64,000 nt of DNA from Orthonyx spaldingii (taxonomy: Eukaryota > Chordata > Aves > Passeriformes > Orthonychidae), in assembly GCA_013397795.1 (NCBI GenBank), contig VZTJ01003847.1, positions 769,905-833,904 on the forward strand, in the 5' to 3' direction. Shown piece after piece: positions 35,601 to 47,600 of the stretch. The notes beneath the pieces were generated by a model. That model had not been told where the DNA came from, did not search any database, and saw nothing but the letters and a program-made list of their open reading frames with translations. The position numbers were made by a program, and so were the translations under genes. Numbering within the stretch: the stretch's first letter is position 1; each line of letters opens with the position of its first letter.

Positions 35601-38600
35601 TTAGAATGGAAGCTTACAATGTCTGCTGTAAATAAACAGTGAGGGCACACTCTTGTTCTTGTTCGTACAGGAGGGTTGAGCTTGTGCTGCTCGTGTGGCT
35701 GTCTTGCAGCTGGTGCTTTTCAAGCACATCTGTGTTCTTAGAGTTTGAAAACAGTTAATTCCTGAGCAAGGTGACTTGAAGGTGGAGGGTTCCAGCTTTC
35801 TAAAGTTGCAGTTTCCTAAATGTATATACACACATATATATATATATATTTGTTTTTTTTGTTTTCAACACGTAAACAAGTGGAGCTTGCTAAGAGTGTA
35901 GTTGCTATTTAGTGCTTCTCTCATTGCTGTGTTTAAAGTGCTTTCAGTAGAGGTGATGCATGGCTAACAGAGATGCTCTTTGCCACTGTAGTTGTTCTTC
36001 TCTCTGCAGCAAACCCATCCACACTTTTCTCTCTAAATAAATCCTCTTTTTTGTTATTGTTACCCTAATTTTAGAGATCTATATCCTCAGTCATTTCTTC
36101 GCTAAAAAAAAAGACTGGTTATCAAGTCCTTAGGCTGCACAGGTTTAATTTTTAAATTGCTTAAATCACTTTCTTTTTAAGAATATTCAACATTAGATTT
36201 AAGAACTGTATTTTGGTACCTTACACATGTGAATCTTAAATATTTCTCTTAATACCTTTTGCTTAGGTTTTGCTTGTAATGGACACTAGAACACAGCAGA
36301 CTTTTATATTGAAGGTGAGTAAAATGTTTTATTATATTTTAATAGTCTTTTATTATAAGGCCTTCTAAATTATACCACCGCACAAAGATCAATTTGTATG
36401 TAATTTATGGTGGTATCCCTGCAATATATTGTTATTATGATAATACATAGTAAGTGCCCTGGAATTCTTTTGGTCAGTGTTTGGTTGCATTTCTTTCCTT
36501 TCTGTCTAACATCCCTAGTATTCAGATGTGCTGGTTCAGTCACCTGAGTTGCCTCTGGTTATTGAGGCCAACACCTTCGTAGACTTTGGTAAAGAATCGC
36601 AGATTTAATGTGCTGCTTAAAACATCTGTAAAGCCCTGGTGGCTCAGGACTGTTGACAGAGGTGAAAATTCTCCTTAATCCAAGCACATCCACTGCACTT
36701 TGTGTTTGGTCTTCTTTAGCTGAATAATATTCTACTGGCCAAAGTGGGTTTTGGATGAAATGTATGACTGGTTTTCGTGAATTTGTTTCCTTATGTTTCA
36801 CGTCAATAGTCTGAGATAACTGAGTTTAATGTTACTAACCAATTACATTTATGAACGGTTATTTGGTCCGAATAAAATTTTTCACATTACTCTTTTATGT
36901 TTAAAAAAGTGCTCAGATCAAGACCCCAATATGCTCAGAGCATCTGTGATGCTGAGAATTAGTTTAGTTATGAGTATTGTTTTTGTGGACACTTACTTCA
37001 GGCTCCCCTTGACATGAATTCCACTGCTAATGGCAGGAAAGGCAGAAAAAAAGCTCTCCCCCAAATATGAAGCTCTAATTACTTGTTAACATTTTGTAAT
37101 TTGGCTTCAGATCTGGCTTACAACCCACCTTAACTTTGTGCACTGGCCTTTGAAATTGTGTGTACAGGATACAGCAAACCTGTTTGTTTCTCACAAAGGT
37201 TTATTTGTGAATATTGTATATTAGAACCACACATTATCTACTGGCAGATAGGGTAACATTGAATTTCCCATGTAACTGCCTATGTTTATCAATATTGTAA
37301 TAGGTCACACTATTGACATAATTTTTTTTCTCTTTCTCTCTCCCCTCCCTTTCACCCTCCCACATCAATTTTTTCACTTCTGGCAACTTCATCCCTGCTC
37401 TACCTCCCAAAAATCATTGCCTCTCAAGGAGACTAATCCTTTCCTTTTCTTTTTATTGAGGTAGTTGTTGTCTTTAGTAAAGTAAAATGAAAATGTAAGG
37501 ATTACCTGTGAGGCTTAGGCATTCTTTTGTCTTTAGGACTTGAATTGAATTTTTTTAATAGTGTCTTTTGGTCACACGCAAAAATAAAATTTTAAAAAAA
37601 GGTCACAGGGAAATAACTGAGTGTCATCCTGATGACTTAGTTTGAGAGAGATTCTAATAAAAACATTGACCCATGTAATTGATTTTAATGGCAGCTTTGT
37701 GCCATCTTCTGTTCTCTGGAAATGCGCCAGATGCCATCAGCACAGCCTCGGGGGACCGAGGGGCATAGAGCAGCAGATGAGTGGTTTCTCTGAAGCCCAG
37801 AGTAACTCGGATAGATTAGTTTGGTTGATAAACACAGAGCACAGCAGGCTCCAAAGGCAACTGAGGGTACAACTGACCTTTTTGTTCTCTGTCAGGGTCT
37901 AAGGAAAAGTAGTGAGTGCAGCAGGAGCAGAACGACCATCATCCCCCGCTGTGTGCCCAACATGGTGTGTCTGCACAAGTACATCATCTCTGAGGAGTCT
38001 GTCTTCCTTGTGCTGCAGCATGCAGAAGGTTTGTCTCTCATTTAAGCATCAGAAAAGAGTCAAAGGTTTTCAGTTTTAATCAGTGGTGCACTTCATTGTC
38101 AAATTAATCTCTCATACATCCAGTTAAAATGTTTTTTGTGTGCCAGAGAGATGTCATGTAAGATACCCTCCGTTCCTCTGTCTCTCCCTCTTTTTCCCCC
38201 TCATTCTGTGGTGGATATGGTTCCTGTTTCAAATGGCCTCAAATACTGATGGGTTACTTGAATTGCAGCAATATTGAAAGCTTCCAACTGTTTATTTTCT
38301 ACAGGAGAGGGAGTACTTTGACTGCAACAACTATCTGCAGTATTTGCAGTTACCTCTCACAGATAAAATCTTTGGCTACTTTCGTAAACTTTGACTAGTA
38401 AATCTTTTTAGCATCTTCTAGTTAAAATGACAAGTATTTGCACAAGAATTTAATAGCTCTGCTAAAAACCGTGAACATTTGTCTGTTGGTTAATATTGCA
38501 CTGATCTGGATTTTTAAGAAAATAGCTAGTGGCATCACACAGGAGTTCAAAGCAGAACCACAGAGTTGTGCCTTCAAACTATTTATAAAATTCTTGTTAA

Positions 38601-41600
38601 ATGTACAGGGAACAGGTGGCACAAAATAATTACATTTTGATTTTTTTGTCTAACATCTGGATTTAAATATTCCCTAAATGTAATTACCCATATTTGTTTA
38701 GAATGAGTGCAGAATATAAATGTTGGGATTGCTAGTAGTTCTTTTTTTTTTAGGAAATGTTAATAACTCAGAATGGACGATGTGAAGGAACTAAGCTGAC
38801 TAACAGAGAAGATAATTTTATTGCATTACATATTATTTCTTCTTTCCCTAATAACTTAGATTTTGGCTTTTTCATGAACAGTTTGATATATGAGGCCAGT
38901 TAAAGTTAGCTTTGCAACAGAAATGACTGTTTCTGCAATGTGTGACTTGGTTTTGCCATGAGCACTGATGCATGAAGAAAAGCCTCACATTACAGTAGTG
39001 CCTGATGGTGATCTTGGGAGTTTACAGTGCTGCTCTGTACAGTGCTACTTTTCTTAAGGTGTGTGTATAATAATACACAAGATAATCGGGAGATTCTCAC
39101 CTGAACTGCAGTCTCCACATAAACTGGTACATTTTGTTTGGAGAAAAAGTATTTTTAAAAATCCACAACCAAAGAAACCCCAAAACAAACAAAAAACACC
39201 AACCCACAACCCTTGTCAGATACCAACTGCCTTTAAGGCTAGCGTAATTACATAATTAAAAAAACTCTTCCTAATATTTCTGCAGTTTCTGAAGTCCTGC
39301 AGTTTGGCTCTTCTCTTTAGGAAGAATGTTCTTCCTCAAGACATATGGAAAAGTGAGTGGAGTAGTAGTGGAATTTCATGGGAGAAGTGGTTAGATGTAA
39401 GAACAAAAATTTTAAGGAAGGCCTAATGTGAGCGGTTGACAAAGATGATCTTCTGGAAGCATTAATTTTATTGTGATAACAGTGAGAAAAAGAGACATTG
39501 CATGATCAGAGCTCTTTCATTTTCATGAACCTACTGTCTGAGCTCAGAACATGCAAAAGGAGAAGAAGAGTGATATATTCTGTTGTAAAGAGAGATAGCT
39601 GGGGTACACAGTGATGAGGAAATTGCCTGAGAATGTGTACAATATGTGTATTGCAGGTGTAGGGCTTAACCCCAAATCCCTAACTGAGGCAATGACCAGT
39701 GCACCTCACCCTGTCCTGTGAGACTGATGCTGGAAAGTGATTCAGGAGAAAGACTTCTAACTCTGTGTGAATAAAGGATGAATAAAAATAGGGCTAAAGT
39801 TGAGCTGCACTATATACAGGGACTAGTTTTGCTCACCCCACTGATGATGGCCTTGATGAGATCAGTCTTATATTAGTAGCACTCATCCTTTAAATTAGAA
39901 GGAGAATAATACCAGGAATCCCTATAGACAAACCTATCTTAAAATTTTGCCCATCTCAGATATAAAAAGAGAAGGTGCTTGTAGTTAATACTGAGAAAGA
40001 ATAAAAATTTCTAGGACAGTACTTTTTAAGTAGTAGTCTATTGAAATTTTATTTAATGACTTTATGAATGCTCTAAATATTCATACTCCAAATAATTCTA
40101 TTCCAATAAGAAAGAAGATTCTGCCAGTAAAATTTATAAGGTGCTGACTTATGATGCTAAGTATGTTAGCTACACAATTGTGAGTTTGAAGGGTAAAATA
40201 TTAATTTAAATGGCAGTGGCTTGTATTGTAGCAAATTCAGAGGTTTTTATGTTATGGACAATACGTGTTTGCTAAGCTGCTCGCTGTTCCCTGCTCATAG
40301 TAGATTTTAACTATATTATTAAGGGCAGCATTATTGGGTTTTGTATGGAATTCTACAAGCTTGACCACAGACTCAAGAAGACTTTGTTTGTTTGTTTGTT
40401 TTGATAAATCATGGTGGTGTTACATGCTCAGAATCAGTGAGTGAGGTCTTGGGTTCTCTTACAGATTTTTCTCCTGGCCACAGTAAGAGGCTTCAAGGAT
40501 GCATCATCAGAAGCACAAAAGTCCATAAAGTTATCTTGTAGCTTTGTTGGAAAGCACTTGGCAAGTTCTAGTGTGGGAGAGAGCCAATCTGATGTTAATA
40601 AGGCCTCACTTCTTCCTGGCACTGCTAACTACAGAAATTTTAGAAACAGATGCTTCAAAAATAGGCTGGGGGGCTTCCATGGGACATCAAAGTTTAAGTG
40701 GCTGTTAGAAGCTGTCAAATCTCTTTAAGCATAAACAAGCTGGAGTTCCTGTCAATCTGGAGAGTACTCAAGAAACTTCCTGCTGAAGTGGCTTGCTGCA
40801 ATTGATAGACAACACCACGGTAGTGCTCTGACTTGCAAAGCTGGGGATTTATTGTTAGGAAAGGAGATAATGCTAGCTGTAAATATTTGACAGCAATCAG
40901 AAAATATAGGAAAGGTGATACGCTCCTTGGCAAGTGACTTTTTCAGGAGGCTGCTTTGGAATAATAGCTTTTGCTCCAAGTGCATTGGGAAGTGGGAGCT
41001 TTGCCTAAACCAGCAAACTTCACAGCAGAGATTCACCAGCAGCGCTGGAAATACAGGGCTGCAGATACAGGACTCTGGTGCTTGTAACTACTGTCATGTT
41101 AGAGATTAGGCAGGAGATCAGCTTCCCATTCATGTGGAGCTGCAGCTCCACTGTGGCTGCCATTGGGGTGCTGTGGAATATTGTTGTTGTTGTACTGTGG
41201 CAGTGTCTGCACGTCTGCTTTGCTTTTGGCCTAGGAACTGTGCAAGCCTCATTTTATGTAGCCATTGCATTAATGTGATGAATTTTACCAGTAGGCATGT
41301 CTCTACTGAAAAAGAGGACAGTGATTTTTGAAAACCATGACATTGTTCCTTTTCCAGCAAGGAAAGCTATTATTTCTCATGAGGTGCATGGTTTAGGGTT
41401 GGTCCTCCTGGCCATACACAAATTCTTAGGCAGTGATGTAGAGAGTTGGGCCCAGTTTTGGAGAATAATTCAAGTGCATGTCTTTCAGTACTCTCTCTTT
41501 TTCTACCCTATCCCATTACAGTTATTTAGAAGCCTGGGTTGTTCACTTTGACTTTGGGATTTCCTAAATACAGTGACTGCTGCATTCTTAGCTGCATTCC

Positions 41601-44600
41601 AGTTCTAGAAGAATTGCAGTACTTCATCCTTGAGAAGAATTTCATGGGCCAAGCTGGTAAAAGCTATTGATTTATTTTGGAATAGGTCTCCTTAGCCAAC
41701 TAGTCTTTCAGCATGTGAAACTGAAATGGGAAGTGTCTGAGCACTGGTTCAAGAAAAATGTAACTGGTCATGAATTTTTCTAGTCATCTGGAACAAAAAC
41801 ATGTTGAGGAGACTAAATTTGCTAATCTGTTAGGTTTCATTTTGTCCTGTCATACATACTGTATTGTCTCTGTATTTTCATTTTGATGTTCCTGCATCAA
41901 GTGCTATTAATAAAAAAGTTGCAGAAATGTTTGAAAGAATATAAAAGATTCCTAGTCAGCTTCATCACTTGGTCACTTTATGCTGAATTTCCTGTTGATT
42001 ATTTTGGACACTGCCTTTTTAGATTCTGTCTCTCGAAGCAGTAGTATAAGCTCCAGAGTGCTGGAAATATGGTTAAGTATGCCACTGCTAATAAGAAATT
42101 TTTCATTGAACAACTGTAGAAGAATGTGGAACTTGATGATTTTCATGTGCTTATAAAACCAGAAAGATTGAAGTAGACTGGTTGTAGAATCAGTAGAAGA
42201 AAAAACCGTAATAATTAGTTATGTTAATAATATAGTTCTGAAATTGTATTAAACACTAATAGACTTTAGCTTAATACTGTAGCTTTTATAGTTATTTAGT
42301 CTGTTGGACTCTTTGACAGTGACTGAAGCTTACTTGTTTGGATTGATTTCTGTAATTTTAGTTTTTATAGATTCCTGATACTATATTAGCATGGCTTGCT
42401 AATGGGTTTTCTTGATCTTACACAACACATGGGGAGAGGGGGAAAGATTATTAGTATGTCATTCATAAAGGCATAATTACATACGCAGATACAAATATCA
42501 CTTTTGTTTGACCCTGAATTGGACGTTTTCAAAAAGGAATAAAATTGTTGTTTTTCACTATAGAACGCAATTATAGAATGGCATTTATTTACGTATTTCT
42601 ACTTGACCAGGAGGCCAGTCTTGAAATATTTGTATGTTAACATATTTGAACATAATTTTTTTGGTTTTGGGTTGTTTTGTTTACTTGTGTTTAACTCTTA
42701 AGTTGAAGTTGCAGTAAGTAGTCATTTCCACTGTGATTTCTAAATACAAGTCATTAATAATGAGCAACTTCTTTTTGGAAACCTAAGATAATAAATTTGC
42801 AAAAAGAAAATGAGTTGTTGCAGTTGTTCCTGTTTTCACCAGTGGACGGTGGTGAATTCCTGAACACTGAATAAGTAAGAATAAAAAGATTTCTTTTTTT
42901 TGTGTTTTACAACTTTTATGTTTACTGAACCTCTCAAATATACCAATGATTTTTCTGTAGATTTTTGAAGTATTGATCCCAACATGCCTCTTCTTCCTTC
43001 CTTAATCCTTCTTGGGTCTCCCTTCTTAAGCTGCAGTAAAACTTCAAGTAGAGACCCAGATCTAGTGGAGGCTGCATGAAATCTTGCATGAAGTGAGGTG
43101 GAGGGAGCAGAAGACAGGAGTTCTGCTGAAAGCAGCTTGACGTGTCAATAGGTGAAAAACTTAAGTTGTGCAAGGATAATTCTTGCATTTTTCTGGGCAG
43201 TCCAACTCCTTATCTTAGTGTAGGGGTACAAAACATTTAGGTCAGTGGGAGCTGTTCAGGTGTCACATTTAAAAGCACACCTGGTGTCCAGTAATGACAC
43301 AGGAAAAAAGGATGTGACAAAAGATCACAGGACGAAGGTTTTGAGCTTTCTTCCTCCCTGGGTCAAAGCTCAAGGCAGGCCTCTGTTAGAAAGACTTTTT
43401 CTTACTACTTCTGTCTGAGGAAGCACTGATGATGCTCATATTTGCATTAAAGCCATGTCTGGAGGCTGAGGTGGTGTTGTGCGCGGCAGTTCCTAAAGCT
43501 CCAAAAATCTTATGTGAGTCTTCATGGGTCATGGTTTGTGAACATGCTTTGGAATCTGAGATTCGTGTTTTCGTAAGAACTATGTGAAGCACAACAAGTA
43601 ATAAACACTAGTAATATGCAGATGAAAATATTGAGCTTGTACTAATTAATCTAATGCAGGTGGGATGGGGGACAATATAATTTTTAAATTAAATAATTTG
43701 TTTTATTAAATGCAGTAAGGGCGTGGTTGTCAAATGAGATTTTATTGTTTGGTATGAAATCGACCTGAATAATTCAATGCCTAGTTAATAAACTGAACAA
43801 AGGTATTTTATTATAGTACTTGAAGTAATTTAATTGAAATTTTAAAGGAAATTAATTGTTACAGATAAAAGTGTGAAAAAGAGGATAAACTCTTTCACAC
43901 ATGTGTAAAAATTACGCATGTTCTCGCTCTCTCATTCTCTTTTCTGTTGTTTTATCTCCCTGCCATTTTATAGCAAAAATATGAATAAATGTAAAAGTAT
44001 AACATTAGAAAAGAACTACTGGTGATTATGGGATGGACAACTTTTATTTTCACCAAATCAGTTGAAGACCAGTAATCCTGACGTCCTGTGCAAGCTGCAG
44101 GGCTCAGAGGGCAGGGTGCCTTTGCCCTGCTGAGCTGCTGTGCGACATGCCGTGTTTAAAGCAAGTGGCCTCACCTGAAGAGCCTGCACAGGCTCCCTGC
44201 TTCTCACAGAGAGGTGAAATCCTGCTCGTGAGGCAGGGCCAGGGTCCTCGGTGTCACTTGTGCCCAGTCAGACTCAGAGTCAGTCACTGCCCTGCTCTGC
44301 TGGGAGGGACTCAGGGGCTGTGCCTTGCTGCTGTGGCAGGGCACACTATTTGGGTGCATATTTTGAATACACCTCTGGGTAAGTATTTAAGGTGCTTATG
44401 CTATACTGTGGTCAGTGTAGCAGTTCTTGTTCCTTTCTCTGTGGACGTTGCTTCCCTTTACTCCTGTTCATTTACCTGGCATCCTCTCCCGTCTAGAAGG
44501 TGGTAAGGGTCATCCTGACCTGGTGCTAACTCTGTCCCTATGGCAGAAACCATGTGGATTAACAGACCTAAATTGTTGTTTTTACCATTGGACTCAAGAT

Positions 44601-47600
44601 GTTAGAATTCCCTCTTAGTATATTTAATAGACTTAGTTTCACCATGACCAGTGAAATATTTTTTTCCCCTTGAAAAACAAGTGTTGTCTTAGCCAGGGGG
44701 ATGCAGGGCAGGAAAACTCCACATTATATTATTCAAATTAATTTTTAAAGTGTCAAGGTTTTTCTGTCTTTGATAAGTTTTATTTGAAATACCTCGGAGT
44801 ATAGAAAATCTGTTCCTAGGCAATGATAAATACTTTCTTCTTTTATTGTACTTTTTAAAGGAATTTTACCTGATACAGAGAGTGTTAAAAAAAACCCCAA
44901 ACTATTAAAGAATGTATTTTGGAAAAAATATAAAACTGTTTTATCTAAATAAGTGAAAAAAACCCAACAAAAACCCACCAACTTTGCAGATGCCCAGTGG
45001 GCTGGATACTTACTTTTTTCTTTTACAAAGATTTTGTTAGAACTCCTGCATTTTCGAGAATTTTTGTGCAATCTTTTAAATTGAAATGTCTTGACATTGC
45101 ATTTTTCCTGAAGTTAGCAAAGGAGACTTTCTAGCTTTAAGCCAAATTCTTTGGCACATATAAGAGGCACAGTAGCTTCTTGATTTATTTCGCTAAAATT
45201 ATGTTTTGAAATCTGTAACCTTTTTTTAATATGTGCAGCACTTGGAAACATGAAGCGTCCTGGTTTGTATTTTTTAAATGTAACTATTGTTTTTGGAGAT
45301 ATAACTTTCTTAGATGCTGTGAAGGAAGTGTTTGCCAGTGTAACTTAGAGTATTGATAAATCCTTGTGTGGTGCAGCAAAGCATAAAAAACTTTTTTGAA
45401 TTCTGAAGTTAATGGGAGAAATGTATCAATATTTCACTAAAAAACCCAACTTCTTCAAAGAGAGACACAGACCCTTAAAATATCCTGCTAATATGGTAAT
45501 TCCCCTTACTGAACTTGCTGTTTAATTTTCAGTCTATTTCCACTAATGTTGCTCATGAATTTAGAGCTGTGGTACAGAATTATTCAATGTAGACAGAAGT
45601 GGTGATGGGCACTAAGCCATTTAATCTTCCCTAGTTTTTGCTTCTTCTGAGACAGCAGGTAGAGAGTAGTAACCACTGTGCAACTTGAGACACACTCTGA
45701 AATGAGACTTTAAAAACAAAACCCATCAGTTTAATCTCAGATGCAGCTCTTTAAATATTTATGTAATACAAATCTATGTGAAAAGCAAGTTGTGGTCCCT
45801 GTAATTATTTCCTGCTGAGGTAGCAGATCCAGCTAACTCTGTGGGCATAAGGATATAGTATATAGCGACAGGATATTTTCCTGTTTCATAGAAAAAAATT
45901 CTATTTTGAATGAAATTAAGGAATCCCCTCTCTTTTTTTTTTTCCCAGGAGGGAAACTGTGGTCTTATGTCAGTAAGTTCCTAAACAGAAGTCCTGAAGA
46001 GAGCTTTGAAATTCCTGAATCCAGAACATCCAGTTCAACTAAAATTTACCTGGAGCAACCAACACCTCGTCCTAAAGAAACTGGTAGCAGCACTGATTCC
46101 AGAGAAAGCTATGGGGAGAGCATGCTGAAAGTGGTCCCCCTGAGGAGCAGCCTGACACCAAGCTCTCAGGATGACAGCAGCAACCAGGAAGATGGCCAGG
46201 AGAGTTCCAACTGGATGGACTCAGCATCCAGCTCAGAAGAAGAGTGCACCACTAGTTATTTAACGTTGTGCAATGAGTACGGGCAGGAGAAAATTGACTC
46301 TGGCTCCCTGAATGAGGAACCAGTGGCTAAAGTGGAGAGTGAAGGGCTGCACGCCAAAGAGAGGAGTTCCTTGCAGAAGTGCAGTGTTGTTGACAGTGAC
46401 AGCTTCACCTCCCAGATTGCACCTCAGGAACGAAAGCTGTTCATCGACGATGCCGAGTCAGAAATCGCAAGCCCTACTAGGATACTGGACTCGTTAACTA
46501 GATCCAAGAATAGTCCTATGGAGCTCTTCAGGATAGACAGCAAAGATAGCACTAGTGAGCTCCTGGGGCTTGATTTTGGAGAAAAATTATATAACCTGAA
46601 ATCAGAGCCTTTAAAGCCATTGTTTTCTGTCCCAGATCATGACAGAAGCTTGGATGCCCTGGAGAGCAAAATGGGTGTGAAAGCTCATGACACCGTGAGC
46701 AGGGGTTCAAATGACTCTGTGCCAGTTATCTCCTTTAAGGATGCTGCTTTTGATGATGTGAATAGCATTGATGAAGGAAGGCCTGATCTCCTAATAAACC
46801 TACCAGGCATGTCTGATGAAGCAGAAGAGCCTACCGTGTCACGGCCAACAAAGTTTACAAAATCTGACAGGGACATATCGGAAGTAAAGTTGTTAGAAAC
46901 ACCCGATGTCTTGCAATTAAATAATTCTACAGAGCCATGCAAAGCATTTGATCAAGAACCAAATCATGTGGCACCAGAAGTGGGCGATCCTTCCCATAAG
47001 GAAGCAAACGAGCAAAGCGGTGTCACTCAGGGAGCTCTTGGGACCCTCTTTACATCTGACCAAGAGGTAGGTGGTTCAGAAGACAGGGCTCTGTTGCAAG
47101 AGCTTGGGGCCTGCTCCTCAAACATGATGAGCAAAGAAGAAAGTTCATGTGTTTCCAACCCACCCTCAGGTGCTCAAGAGATTAGCTTGGACAGAGACGT
47201 GCTAAGGAATGAAGGAGCGTCGCTGTTTTCCAATCAAACTGAAGACAGCGGGAAAGAGGAGACAGACTCGGCTTTGTCACCAGCAGCTGAAAGTAAAAAG
47301 ACTGCACCAAAGAAGGAAGACAAAATAGCAGGAGCAGGGCAGAAGGAAATACATCAAATTTTTCAGGACCTCGACGAAAGATTAGCGCTAACCTCCAGGT
47401 TTAATATCCCAGAGGATTGCATTCAAAGATGGGCAGCTGAAATGGTGGTAGCCCTTGATGCTTTACATAGAGAAGGAATTGTGTGCCGCGATTTGAACCC
47501 AAACAACATCTTATTGAATGATAGAGGTCAGGAACTTTTGCAAATGCATTTCTTTTTATTTGCTGTTGCTTCCAATTAACTGAGTAGGCGTTTTATCTTG

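Larger units (their letters stand above)
25426..36266 (+). other. RPS6KC1 intron (about 10.8 kb), phase 0
   Basis: It contains an exon-like 84-nt segment at 30959-31042, a 19-nt poly-T at 28209-28227, T/G-rich low complexity at about 34790-34836, an ATTT tetranucleotide run at about 34892-34907 and a TA dinucleotide run at 35834-35849. Blocks at about 29040-29370, 32500-32800 and 34230-34615 look like conserved non-coding sequence. A GC-rich patch at about 31590-31760 supports chance open frames on both strands. No gene recognised. Confidence 0.85.
38029..45948 (+). other. RPS6KC1 intron (about 7.9 kb), phase 1
   Basis: It contains the DIRS-like RNase H relic at about 40540-40985, an 18-nt perfect palindrome at 41134-41151, the 41447-41465 copy of a 19-nt dispersed repeat, A/C-rich low complexity at about 39160-39212 and 44953-44982, and a TTTG run at about 40386-40402. 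AT-rich blocks at about 42440-42620 and 43680-43930 look like conserved non-coding sequence. The ATG at 45906 and the following 14 codons lie in this intron's polypyrimidine tract and are not coding. Confidence 0.85.

Noticed and set aside
43420..43475. TGATGATG ... CTGA pattern like a C/D box snoRNA
   Set aside because: Only about 50 nt between boxes, a terminal stem of 3 bp and no internal D'/C' pair.
45906..45948. ATG-initiated extension upstream of the large exon
   Set aside because: It is the polypyrimidine tract of the intron; joining at 45949 restores the conserved QHAE-GGKLW sequence.
47527..47579. C-terminal extension of the large open frame
   Set aside because: Intron read-through past the donor at 47527; the conserved continuation is in the next exon.
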